From assembly GCA_903813345.2 (NCBI GenBank), contig CAIIXF020000011.1, positions 9,456,842-9,520,841 of the forward strand: a DNA stretch of 64,000 nt, written 5' to 3'. The notes beneath the pieces are model-generated. The model had not been told where the DNA came from. It searched no databases and worked only from the letters and a program-made list of their open reading frames with translations. The translations under genes and the position numbers were made by a program. Shown piece after piece: positions 47,933 to 58,660 of this stretch. The stretch is from Owenia fusiformis (Eukaryota > Annelida > Polychaeta > Sabellida > Oweniidae). Position 1 is the stretch's first letter; the number at the start of each line of letters is the position of its first letter.

Positions 47933-48410
47933 AATAAAGTAAATGGAAATGGAAATTATGATGACATTTACTGGACTTAAGATGTGAAGAAATATCACAG
48001 AATTAATTGAATTTCTATAAATTAGCTCTTGAATATAGATACCACCTAGATGAGAGCTACAAGGACTTTACTATAAATCAACATTGATGCCAGAAACTTC
48101 AGATGGGAAACTTCAAGCAGGCTCAAAGTCAGAAGCATTTGTTCAGTTAAGTAATTATTCAAGTAGAAGTGGAATGCAAATATTGTAAATGATCATTCAA
48201 TGTCTATGTCAATGAAACAATTTGTTCACATAGGGGTTTATTGTATAACATTGCCTCAACAGGGCAATTTAATTTCCCAATATGCGTAAATTTGCTATTC
48301 TATAAAAATCTATAATAGAATCCTTTCAAGGTATTACATCTCCAGTTTTATAACAGAATTTCATTTTTGATTATGTTGAGTCTTTTGATTTTGAAATAAA
48401 ATTAGTTAGG
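47933..48410 (+). other. Probable 3' UTR of the second GPCR
   Basis: Stop-rich AT sequence after the TAA. AATAAA occurs at 48,395-48,400, a plausible poly(A) signal about 460 bp downstream. Another AATAAA overlaps the region just after the stop codon. Confidence 0.45.
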
Positions 48411-49219
48411 TCATTTCTCTGCATCGTCACGCTTATTCTACTCAACTTCTCTTTATGTGAATGATGTATCTGTATATATCATGGAAAAGTTATGTAAAAA
48501 GTGCTAATGTGTTTTTTACCTCTAAAGAGGATGCACCATTTTCAACAGCCTCATATTGAATCAGGAGAAGGTTCCTGCAGAAGTATCATCAATTTGACCA
48601 TTGCATGGGGCAACTTATTTTAAAACTAAGCAGCTTTTTGCTTAAAACATTTGAGTTAAATTCTTGATATTTCTTTATAAATTGTCATGCTCCAGGTCAT
48701 TCCTAAAAGGAGACATTCCCACCCTGTGTATTAGTGCGAACAATTAACAACAATTGATCATAATGTAATCATTATTAATGACGTTTACGGTTAATATGCT
48801 ATGTTAATATGCTGATTTTTCTTAGGAAAACATCTTGAAGTTTTTTTTTCTGATTTTTATTGCATGAAAACATTATTCAACAAGGGGTCTAAGACATGGG
48901 GTCTTTGACCTATGACTGCTGACCTATACCGGCGATTACTAGAGTGCTGCTAACTCGATAAAAGGCTGGCGCTGGCTAGAATTGTCTAAGGTTCTAGCCA
49001 GGATAAAGATACCAGTTCTTCAACTCGACAATGGGAAGAACTGCTCTACCTTAGTGACTAATATGTCATGATATGACATCTAAAGATTCAATAAAAGATA
49101 TATATATATATTGAAAGTCTAGTTTTGAAGATATCAATTTACGATCACCAAAATTTCAATACCCATCCCCTTTTCAGAAAGATGACATATTGAAAGATAT
49201 GACTGTCTAAAATCACTTG
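48411..49219. other. Unannotated sequence
   Basis: A run of alternating T and A lies at 49,100-49,112. No gene or known repeat was recognised. Confidence 0.35.
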
Positions 49220-50175
49220 CCATACTGCACATGGTCTTTTGAGCCAAATCCATCCACTGGTATTTATCAAAGTTATCAAAGATTATGTTTTTATGAAACA
49301 TGGTTGCCATTTTGAAATTCAGCTGTCATCTTTAGATTTCTTCTTTAGCAGAGCTCCTATTTCCCAAGGCATCAGCATATACAATTTTATCCAAATCCGT
49401 CAACTGGTACTTGAGTTACCAAGGATTACATGTTTAATGAAAAATGGCAGAGATTTCGATAAATATCAGCCATCTTGAAAATTTCTTCTCAAGCAGAGCT
49501 CCTTAATCTCTAGGCATCAGCATATAAATTTGAAGTAGATCCATCCAATGGTATTTGAGTTATCAAAGATTACCTTTTTTTATGAAAAATGGCAATTATT
49601 TTGAAATTTAGCTGACCCCTTTGAAATTTCTGCTGAAGCAAATCTCCTTTTTCCCTAGACATCAGCATATAAAGTTGGAACCAAATCCATCCACTGGTAT
49701 TTGAGTTCTCAATGATTACGCTTTTTTATGAAAAGGCATCAGCATATAGAATTTGAACCAAATCCGTCAACTGGTATTTTAGTAATCAAAGGTTATGTTC
49801 TTTTACAAAAAATGGCGGCCATTTTGAAATTTAGCTGCCATCTTGAAGATCCCTTCTCGAGCAGAGCTCCTCCGTCCCTAGGGAAATGTCTTCTTGAGCA
49901 TGGCTTCTTTGTACCCAGGCAACAGCATATAAAATTTGAACCAAATCCATCCACTAGTATTTGAGTCATCAAAGATTATATTTTTTCCGAAAAATGGCTG
50001 CCATTTTTAATTAAGCAGCCATATTGAAAATTCCTTCTTGAGCAGGGGCCACCCCCATAAGGCATAAGCCTATAAATTTGAATCAAATCTGTCAACCGGT
50101 ATTTGAGTTATTGCCCGGACAGACAGACGGATGGCTTTCCTATATCCCCCTCGAACTTTGTTCGGTGGGATAAAA
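49220..50175 (+). repeat. GGC-centred palindrome array, third locus
   Basis: Units of about 145 bp again carry 'aaatccatccactggtattt', 'gcatcagcatata' and AAAATGGCGGCCATTTTGAA (49,808-49,827). The 3' end reads 'gttattgcccggacagacag' then 'cctcgaactttgttcggtgg'. The same 3' end closes the arrays at 25.5 and 42.3 kb, so the whole is one transposable unit with a fixed right end. Confidence 0.85.
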
Positions 50176-50858
50176 ACACATGTTTCTGTACGTGAAATAA
50201 ATTAAAGCAACCACTAGATTTTTGTTCAGTTCTTTTGTACAACTGAGATCTAAAGATTTACTATCTTGTTCTTTGTTTGCAATTATCTTTGCATTTACTA
50301 ATAAGCTGTAAATTTTGTAGAGGATGTGTGAGATGTGTGATGTGTGTGATGTCTATCAATGTTTACTCCAGAAAATGGTATTAGTCTACCCTTGACAATA
50401 ACTGATAACTGAATATCAGGCAGATCATTTCAGAAAATCTACATGTACACCTAAAATGTTTATGTTACTATATCCTATAATATATAGCATATGTTACAAT
50501 ATCACCTATATGAGGGTTTTGTACTGAGAGGTTTCGGAAATTTTGATACAAGATTTATTCTGAGGGAATACATAACATGAATGTGTATCTCAAACCTGTC
50601 CTCAACTCTATACATTATGGAATTAACCACAAGGGCATAAAGTGGAAAGGTTGAAATGATCTGGAATCAATCAAACAAGTTAAACACTTGTATGGAGCAT
50701 GACCATGGACTGGTAGGCCTTCTTTGGCTGACTTGGCCAATGACTCCTGCACTTGGCCACAAGGTTCATGGTAAAGGTCAAGAAAATATAACCAATGTAA
50801 TTAGATCTGTCATGATTCTCTCACCCTAAATGCTTCAAGGCAACAAACATTTCCCTAC
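50176..50858. other. Sequence downstream of the last recognised MDN1 exon
   Basis: I read the minus strand for the next conserved midasin segment (Walker B and sensor of the sixth AAA domain) and did not find it. No repeat family was recognised. Confidence 0.4.
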
Positions 50859-50987
50859 CTGTTCAAAACCTCCAAGTAATTCTGTAGTGTCCATTGAGCT
50901 GTTCATAGCTAGAGTGTGCAATTTGTTCCCTGTAAGAGAAGCTATCAGATGGACTAGGGATGTCTTTCCACTGGATACAGGACCAAC
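50859..50987 (-). CDS. MDN1: Midasin exon K: Walker A of the last AAA domain
   Basis: 129 nt, 43 codons, phase 0 at both ends; acceptor tattag, donor CAG/gtaggg. It encodes VGPVSSGKTSLVHLIASLTG, a P-loop with GxxxxGKTS, then MNSSMDTTELLGGFEQ, which is nearly invariant in midasins. This is the start of the sixth (last) AAA module of the hexameric, dynein-like ring by comparison with human MDN1 order. It follows exon J across a 4.9-kb intron. The matching Walker B exon was not found to the left. Confidence 0.93.
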
Positions 50988-51255
50988 CTAATATTGAAAT
51001 AGAATGTGTTACCAGCAGTGAATAATGTTTCAAGAGTATGCAAGAAAAATTGTAAAACTTGAAACATTTCAAATTATTACACAAATGACCACATTCCTTT
51101 GTTAGAATAATACAATTAGTGAGGCGTGAATCGAGATATAACATGAGCACTCTGATTTGTATGAAATTGATTTGTATTTGTATCATTTCTTTGACATTTA
51201 AAGCCAAAAACATCATGAGTATAGTTCTATGTAAGTTCATCTCTCTGGTTAATAT

Positions 51256-51325
51256 ATCAGAAACAAGTCAAATTCTTTACTTCAGAGAATATTCTCTGAA
51301 GTAAAGAATTTGACTTGTTTCTGAT
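51256..51325. repeat. Perfect 70-bp palindrome without spacer
   Basis: 35 of 35 bases pair: the arm 51,256-51,290 (ATCAGAAACAAGTCAAATTC then TTTACTTCAGAGAAT) and its exact complement 51,291-51,325. It lies in the MDN1 intron between exons K and J, 20 bp outside the large inverted repeat. Zero mismatch and zero spacer imply a very recent origin, gene-conversion-like maintenance, or a sequencing fold-back artefact. Confidence 0.95.
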
Positions 51326-51869
51326 CATGAATATAGATAAGGCTATAGTGCTGTCCCTAGGTCTGATTTCGTTACTCGGCTCGGAAAAAAGGTTTGTGGG
51401 TATCATTTTGTTCCAGACACTCTCTAGAATAAATTCATCTTGGGTGGAATAAAAATGTGTGGTAAACGAATTTGCTATGGGCAGTTAAAGAGGCGCCATC
51501 TATTCATTTTCAAACAGGGGGTAGGGGTATAAAATAATTTTTTAACACATTTTAATAGTAAAATGACATTGAAATACTAATAAAATCTTATCAAAAACAT
51601 TATTTACAATCAGTATGAATTTTCTTGTGTGGATTAGGGTGAAAATAAGGGCATATCTTGAAATTCACTACAGGGGCGCCACCTATTTTTGTACTTCTAC
51701 CACGTGTAATAATAATAATATTATTTTAGATTCGTTAAGGTACGAAATGTACTGAAAAAATTCATTCTGAAGGACCTATATATGTTAATACCACATACTT
51801 AAAATTAGATCAATAGCTTATGTACCGGCGGAGAAAAATATTATTGAAATTTAAAATTGTGGTATCATG

Positions 51870-52750
51870 CAGGATAGGGGTGACCATATCTCACATTATT
51901 AACTTCCAAAATATGGAGCATATGTATCTCAAATGTGCTCAAAATGTTGTATGTACTCTTGCTTTGTCATAATATTACTAATAAGAAGTAGAAAAATGAT
52001 TGTACATTTTAGAAATTATTAATTCTCATTTTGGCTTCTGACGTCCCAGGGGTGACCATATCTCACCTTTATAACTTCCAAAATATGTAGCATATGTATC
52101 TTAAATGTGGTCAAAATGGTGTATGTACTCTTGCTTTGTCATAATATTGGTAATAAGAAGTAAGAAAATGATTGTACATTTAAAAAAATATTAATTCTCA
52201 TTTTGGCTTCTGACGTCCCAGGGGTGACCATATCTCACCTTAATAACTTCCAAAATATTGAACATATGTATCTCAAATGTGCTCAAAATGGTGTATGTAC
52301 TCTTGCTTTGTCATAATATTAGTAATAAGAAGTAGAAAAATGATTGTACATTTTAGAAATTATTAATTCTCATTTTGGCTTCTGACGTCCCAGGGGTGAC
52401 CATATCTCACCTTAATAACTTCCAAAATATGGAGCATATGTATCTCAAATGTACTCAAAATGGTGTATGTACTCTTGCTTTGTCATAATATTATACTAAT
52501 AAGATGTAGGAATATGATTATACATTTAAAATTTTTTAATTTTAGCTTCTTACGTTCCTGGGTAATCATATCGCAACATATAATAATAATAATAACTTCT
52601 TAGATATGTAACATATACGCCTCAAATATTCTCAGAAAAGTCTTGTCTTTCATATTACTAATGAAATATAGAAAAATGATTGCATTTTTTAAAAAATTTT
52701 AATTTTAGCCTCTGGTGTCCCACCTTGATAACTCTCACGATATGCAACTT
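51870..52750 (+). repeat. 172-bp tandem repeat, left arm
   Basis: 'cttctgacgtcccagg' occurs at 52,035, 52,207 and 52,379 (step 172), with a diverged unit at 52,546 and partial units on both sides. Each unit contains 'ggtgaccatatctcacc', 'taacttccaaaatatg' and 'gtatgtactcttgctttgtc'. The same units lie inverted in the right arm. Confidence 0.9.
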
Positions 52751-53282
52751 ATGCATCTCAAATGTGTGCTCAAAATGGTATAAATATAGTCTTGTTTTGT
52801 CATATTTATTAAGAATCATAAAATCAACAGTTCAGAATCAATGGATTTTGACTGTCTCCTCTACAGCTACATATAATTCAGGGCAAATAATATCTGCTTT
52901 CAAATATTTGCATCTGCTCCCCAAACACCCCTTACAGGTACAATGGATGAGATTATTCCCTTGCATAACTTGGACCAAACATCTTTTGTAATCCATACAG
53001 GAATCCTTTTAGCCTATCAATAGTGGGAGTACTTTACTCCATTTATGAAGTAATGGCAAATGTTGATAAGGTGTTAATATGTTATCCTGTGGCCTGCAAT
53101 ATATGCACCTTGGATCATACACTGAATTAAGGGATTTTGAGTACGTAAAATACGGGAAAAGGAGCTCTTTGTAATGATAAATCTTTCTAGCCACATTCTC
53201 TAGTTTTCATGTTTGTCATACAACATACATTGATTATATTGAAATATTAATTTATGATTGTGATGTCCCGCACTTCTAGGGT

Positions 53283-53507
53283 CCCAGAGAAGAGCTTAGC
53301 TTTTGGAACACTTGCATTACTCTTGGCATGATAGGCCATACAGTGAATACAATTGTTGAGATGGGGCAAGAACAATATAGCACATTCGACAAAAGGCAAC
53401 TTGAAAACCTAACAGTACCATTTGATAGAACCATATCCAGGAACAAAGTTATTCAGTTTATTAGGCCTCCAAAACCTCCATTCATAACAGATTATGGAAA
53501 ACTATAG
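53283..53507 (+). pseudogene. Repeat-family ORF remnant in the inverted-repeat loop
   Basis: The open plus-strand stretch encodes FWNTCITLGMIGHTVNTIVE then QYSTFDKRQLENLTVPFDRT and ISRNKVIQFIRPPKPPF, and stops at TAG. A second piece (53,608-53,871) has TREK...NFLRCAKNKSDLFSF. I recall this arrangement from an uncharacterised repeat ORF common in invertebrate genomes that ends in a CxC-type cysteine motif. Such a motif appears in the arms (HCTCKGCLGSRCKYLKAD, minus strand near 52,850-52,960). The assignment is by memory and tentative. Confidence 0.45.
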
Positions 53508-54499
53508 TTCCTCCATTAAATTAAATTTTGAATGACCATGCCAAAAATTAGATCATTAACATGCTAAAACCCAACAGTGAAAATATGCAGAACATGAACA
53601 TAAATGATTGTGCAAATTAAGTAATATTTCTTCCCCACATATAAAACATAGAAATGGAACAAGGGAGAAGGTATATCATACTAATTCTCTTGTAAATTTC
53701 CTAAGATGTGCCAAGAACAAGAGTGATCTGTTTTCCTTCCAGACATCAAAACTTTATGCTAAAAAAACTGAAAGTGTCAATTTGGATTGCATACTGAAAG
53801 AGGAAATCTTATCAGTATCATTCTACCTTCCCATGATATTATTGCAGAATATGGCCATGGCAAAACTTTAGCCCTTTCCTTATGCAATAATTGCATGTGA
53901 TGCCATATCTGCATTCTAATACTGTTCTAAATCATCCGATTTCCGATCTGGATTTCTTCTGATACATGTACCATAGAATGAGAGACATTGCAGTTATAAA
54001 GTCATTTGTAATTCTGATATATGACAAAACATGCAAACTAGAGAATGTCAATCGGGATTAGAAGCAACTTATCGCCCTTGTAATTTAGCAGTGGGACAGT
54101 TTGGTGTATGTTTGGGCATAAATGCGCCTTTAAGGCCTAATTTTTCAGGATATTTTCAAAATTTCGGGTCAGATTTGGGGTTAAGGGGCCAATTTTGGTA
54201 AATGAGGCTAGGCTACTCACACTACTGATAGGCTACCAGTATACAAAATATGTTGCATCCAAGGCATGCAAAAGACTCATCGTCCATTGTTCCTGTAATA
54301 TAAGGAGTGTTTGGGGAGAAGATGCAAATATTTGAAAGTAGATCTTATTGTCTCTGGGCTATATGTAGCTGCATCCTTCAGGGGAGACAGTCAAATCCAT
54401 AAATTCTGAACTTCTGATTTTATGAATCTCAATAAATATGACAAAACAAGACTATATTTATACCATTTTGGGCACGCATTTGAGATGCATATGTTGCAT

Positions 54500-55350
54500 A
54501 CTGTGAGAGTTATATCAAGGTGAGATATAGTTGCCCCTGGGATGTCGGATTCGGAAGCTAAAATGAAAATTTCAATTAAAAAAAGGTGTAATAATTTTTT
54601 CTACATCTCATGAATAATATTATGACAAAGCAAGACCATATGCCCCATTTTTGGTATATTTGAGTTATATATGTTAAAATTAACATTTTTATTTAAATGT
54701 ATAATCATATTCCTACATCTTATTAGTATAATATTATAACAAAGCAAGAGTACATACACCATTTTGAGTACATTTGAGATACATATGCTCCATATTTTGG
54801 AAGTTATTAAGGTGAGATATGGTCACCCCTGGGACGTCAGAAGCCAAAATGAGAATTAATATTTTTTTAAATGTACAATCATTTTCCTACATCTTATTAG
54901 TAATATTATGACGAGACAAGATTATATACACCATTTTGAGCACATTTGAGATACATATGCTCCATATTTTGGAAATTATTAAGGTGAGATATGGTCACCC
55001 CTGGAACGTCAGAAGCTAAAATGAAAATTAATATTTTTAAAAATGTACAATCATTTTCTTACATCTTATTAGTAATATTATGACTAGACAAGACTATAAA
55101 CACCAGTTTGAGCAAATTTGAGATACATATGCTCCATATTTTGGAAGTTATTAAGGTGAGATATGGTCAACACTGGAACGTCAGAAGCTAAAATGAAAAT
55201 TAATATTTTTTAAAATGTACAATCATTTTTCTACATATTATTAGTAATATTATGACAAGGCAAGACTATATACACCATTTTGAGCATATTTGAGATACAT
55301 ATGCTCCATATTTTGGAAGTTAATAATGTGAGATATGGTCACCCCTATCC
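54500..55350 (-). repeat. 172-bp tandem repeat, right arm
   Basis: The inverted counterparts read 'ggtgagatatggtcaccc' at about 54,812, 54,981 and 55,155 and a 'gtgagatatggtcacccct' near 55,328, with a diverged unit at 54,520. Spacing is about 170 bp. Units here have diverged from each other about as much as from the left arm. Confidence 0.88.
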
Positions 55351-55889
55351 TGAATGATGCCACAATTTTAAATTTCAATAATTTTTTTCTCCGAAGGTAC
55401 AAAAGCTATTGATCTAATTTTAAGTATGTGGTATGAACATATATAGGTCCTTCAGAATGAATTTTTTCAGTTCATTTTGTACCTAAACGAATCTAAAATA
55501 AGTTATTACATGAGGTAGAAGTACGAAAATAGGTGGCGCCCCTGTAGTGAATTTCAAGATATGCCCTTTTTTTCACCCTAATACACACAAGAAAATTCAT
55601 ACTGATTGTAAATAATGTTTTTGATAAGATTTTATTAGTATTTCAATGTCATTTTACTATTAAAATGTGTTAAAAAATTATTTTATACCCCTACCCCCTG
55701 TTTGAAAATGAATAGATGGCGCCTCTTTAACTGCCCATAGCGAATTCGTTTACCACACATTTTTATTCCACCCAAGATGAATTTATTCTACAGAGTGTCT
55801 GGAACAAAATGATACCCACAAACCTTTTTTCCGAGCCGAGTAACGAAATCAGACCTAGGGACAGCACTACTATGGGTTGTATTACTTAC

Positions 55890-56126
55890 TAAAATGGTCA
55901 TCCAGTTCATTTCGATGCATTTCATTACTGCCTCTAGAGAATCTAAAGTGTGGTGTAGCACATGGAGGGGCTTTGATTGTAACTGTGGTGTGAAGCCTCC
56001 ACTACAATAAGCCCTTTGCAAGAATGATTTCCCAACTTGAAGATAGGTGGCACTGAGATTAAAGTGGCCACTGGGTAGATACAATGGCATATCATCAGTG
56101 AATAGCTCTCGGTAAATGTCAAATAC
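55890..56126 (-). CDS. MDN1: Midasin exon J: entry to AAA domain 6
   Basis: 237 nt, 79 codons, phase 0; acceptor cattttag, donor TTA/gtaagt. It encodes VFDIYRELFTDDM, then a linker with HVLHHTLDSLEAVMKCIEMN and WMTIL, the beta-strand running straight into the VGP of exon K. The match to midasin is strongest in the segment LEAVMKC..MNWMTIL. The donor is followed within about 20 nt by the arm of the large inverted repeat. Confidence 0.93.
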
Positions 56127-56157
56127 CTAAAATGAGAAAAAGAGATTATCCTTTACG

Positions 56158-57095
56158 AGGTTCATTATATTGGGATTATCCCAAGGCCAATATAAAATAT
56201 CTGCCTGAGGGCCATAGGGATAATCTGTTTATCCCATACAAGTCTTGTTCATCTGATTCACATTGTTCAATTGACCCGTTTAGTTCAGGAAAATTTCAAC
56301 CGTAGGAAATATTTTAGAATATTCATGTCCAGTTTTGTTTTCTTGGCAGTAGTAGGAATTTCCTGTTCTTTTAATTATTCATCCACATTATATTGTAAAA
56401 AATCATCAAACAGATCTTAATTCTCTGCATTTTTTGCTACTGCTATGTAAACGGTGCAAAAATGCATCAAAAATGCGAATTGCAATTATGACATAGCGGG
56501 CAGATGTACTATATTTACAAACCTGCTTTATGTACCTGATACATGTCCAAATATGGGATAAAAATATTTATCCCATACTTGGATGTGTTACAGGTACATA
56601 AAGCCAGTTTGTAAAAACTTACATTTTCATCAGCGGGCAGATATAGCTTTACGTCCCGCTACGTCATAATCGTCGTTCGCATAATAACTGTAAATGACAA
56701 CGGAGAAAAACGCAGACAATTGCGATCTGTTTGAGGGTTTAAAGAAGGGAATGAGCATATGTTTCCCTGTTAATAATTAAAGATTCGAAAAAATAAATGT
56801 GAATGAATATCTGAAAAAACAGGTAAATCCGGCCATGCCCAAGAAAACAACACTGGACATAGATACATGTATTCTAAAATAATTCCACGGTTGGTTGGAA
56901 ATTTTCTGAACTGTGGCCAATTGAACAAAGTGAACCAAATGACCATGATTGGTATTGGATAAACAGATCATCCTATAGTCGGTTTAGAATATTGGGATTA
57001 TCCAATGGCCAATATAGTATATCTACCCTCAGGACCTATGGTCCTCGGGCAGATATATTATATTTGCCTCAGGATAATCCCAATATCCTGAACCT
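56158..57095. mobile_element. Foldback element in the MDN1 intron between exons J and I
   Basis: The outer ends 'aggttcattatattgggatt' and 'aatatcctgaacct' are inverted. Arms of about 400 bp contain 'agaatattcatgtccagttt' (56,320) with its complement near 56,860, and 'tgacatagcgggcagat' with its complement near 56,650. The centre (56,525-56,610) is another palindrome around GGGATAAAAATATTTATCCC. A one-armed relative is at 1,689-2,100. It starts about 30 bp upstream of the exon J acceptor. Confidence 0.82.
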
Positions 57096-57621
57096 CATAT
57101 AGGAGAATCTCTATATACCCATCTACATGAATATATATTTCTTCTCTATTCATAATATACTAATACATATGTATGGGTTTACCATGATTCAATTTATCTT
57201 TCTTTTTACCTGTATATCTTTGCTAATGATTTGATACACAATGACTCATCTTTCAAATGAAATGAACATAATACTACCAATACATTGAGTCATTGACTAT
57301 ATATTTGAAATACTTTGCCCAGGTGTTCATAAATGCATAATAGAATGGAATAATATAATAATATAGAAAGAAATAATACAACAAACACTGAACAAAAAAC
57401 ATGTTATGCCATATTTCAACATTAATACGTTTTGTGATACAACCTAAAAAATGATAATGAATATATGAGAATCTAGAATACTATCTTTGATACAAGTCAA
57501 ATGAGTTGAATATTTTGATATGTTGCATATCATGGGATCCCTATGTATGTACATGTATATGATTTTACAGTATAATCTCATTTAACTTGGTGTGTTTTGC
57601 TTGAACACACAAAAAGCCTAC
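57096..57621. other. Remainder of the intron between exons J and I
   Basis: AT-rich intronic sequence without a recognisable repeat. Confidence 0.5.
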
Positions 57622-57702
57622 CCGATCTTTGTCTTTCTGTTCCCTTAGTCTGCTTGCATATATTAGATACACATAGACACCTGGGTTCCATTCTCCTCTA
57701 AC
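57622..57702 (-). CDS. MDN1: Midasin exon I, flanked by copies of its own start
   Basis: 81 nt, 27 codons, phase 0; acceptor acatttcag, donor CGG/gtaggc. It encodes VRGEWNPGVYVYLIYASRLR then EQKDKDR, joining DLIIHDQ of exon H to VFDIYREL of exon J as in other midasins. Its first 40 nt and its acceptor are the unit that is tandemly multiplied immediately upstream (57,703-58,322). The innermost copy is therefore the true exon border, since only it reads on through LIYASRLREQ. Confidence 0.93.
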
Positions 57703-58322
57703 CTGAAATGTTTCATAAAAGATACACATAGACACCTGAGTTCCATTCTCCTCTGACATGAAATGTTTCATATAAGATACACATAGACACCTGAGTTCCA
57801 TTCTTCTCTAACCTGAAATGTTTCATATAAGATACACATAGACAACTGAGTTCCATTCTCCTCTGACATGAAATGTTTCATACAAGATACACATAGACAC
57901 CTGAGTTCCATTCTCCTCTGACATGAAATGTTTCATACAAGATACACATAGACACCTGAGTTCCATTCTTCTCTGACATGAAATGTTTCATACAAGATAC
58001 ACATAGACACCCGAGTTCCATTCTCCTCTGACATGAAATGTTTCATACAAGATACACATAGACACCCGAGTTCCATTCTCCTCTGACATGAAATGTTTCA
58101 TATAAGATACGAATAGACACCTGAGTTCCATTCTCCTCTGACATGAAATGTTTCATATAAGTTACACATAGACACCTGAGTTCCATTCTTCTCTGACATG
58201 AAATGTTTCATACAAGATACACATAGACACCTGAGTTCCATTCTCCTCTGACATGAAATGTTTCATATAAGTTACACATAGACACCTGGGTTCCATTCTC
58301 CCTTGACCTGCAATGTTTCATC
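57664..58322 (-). repeat. MDN1: 56-bp minisatellite made from an MDN1 3' splice site
   Basis: About 11-12 units. On the minus strand each reads ATGAAACATTTCAG (acceptor) followed by GTCAGAGGAGAATGGAACTC and AGGTGTCTATGTGTATCTT. The unit is thus intron 3' end plus exon I codons 1-13. Middle units have AACTCAGGT (Asn-Ser-Gly). The two outermost units keep AACCCAGGT (Asn-Pro-Gly) like the real exon. In middle units the frame meets TGA soon after (GTATGA), and 56 is not a multiple of 3. Use of an upstream acceptor would therefore truncate the protein. Confidence 0.95.
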
Positions 58323-58552
58323 AGTGAGACTTTAATATTTTTGAGTCATTTTCCTTATTGTTTCAAAACTATTTGATTTGCTTGTATTTTTCAGGAATTT
58401 ACTTTGCTCAAGTTTGATACATTGTGAAAATAATCACATTCTACTTGCAGCTTAAAAAAGATTTGGCCAAATTTTCAAAAAAAAACTAGCATGACACACT
58501 TAGTGCTACACCATCTACCTAAGTATACAATATATTATGTAAGCATTTTTAC

Positions 58553-58660
58553 CTGGTCATGTATAATAAGGTCACACCACCTGAAGAGATCTCTGAGATT
58601 AAACTCCCAGGGACTACCCCTCCTCCCCCACAGCTTCAACTCCGTCGTCTCCTGGTACAC
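58553..58660 (-). CDS. MDN1: Midasin exon H
   Basis: 108 nt, 36 codons, phase 0; acceptor tacatgtag, donor CAG/gtaaaa. It encodes VYQETTELKLWGRRGSPWEF then NLRDLFRWCDLIIHDQ. The WG..G.PWEFNLRDLFRWC block is a hallmark of midasin after the sensor of the fifth AAA module. The exon is GC-richer than its flanks, as expected of conserved coding sequence. Confidence 0.95.

Larger units (their letters stand above)
51346..55869. repeat. 4.5-kb inverted repeat with 1.7-kb arms in an MDN1 intron
   Basis: Arm 51,346-53,035 is the reverse complement, with moderate divergence, of about 54,205-55,869. Examples are 'ccctaggtctgatttcgtta' at 51,355 and its complement ending near 55,860, and 'caaatatttgcatctgctcc' at 52,901 with its complement near 54,320. 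Each arm contains 172-bp tandem repeats and ends inward in a degenerate cysteine-rich coding segment. The loop of about 1.2 kb holds more of that ORF. The right arm begins only about 20 nt into the intron from the exon J donor. Confidence 0.88.

Noticed and set aside
57565-57801. Longer minus-strand ORF extending MDN1 exon I upstream into the repeat
   Set aside because: The upstream part crosses the 56-bp units in changing frames. The acceptor at 57,703 and the homology to midasin define the exon start inside it.
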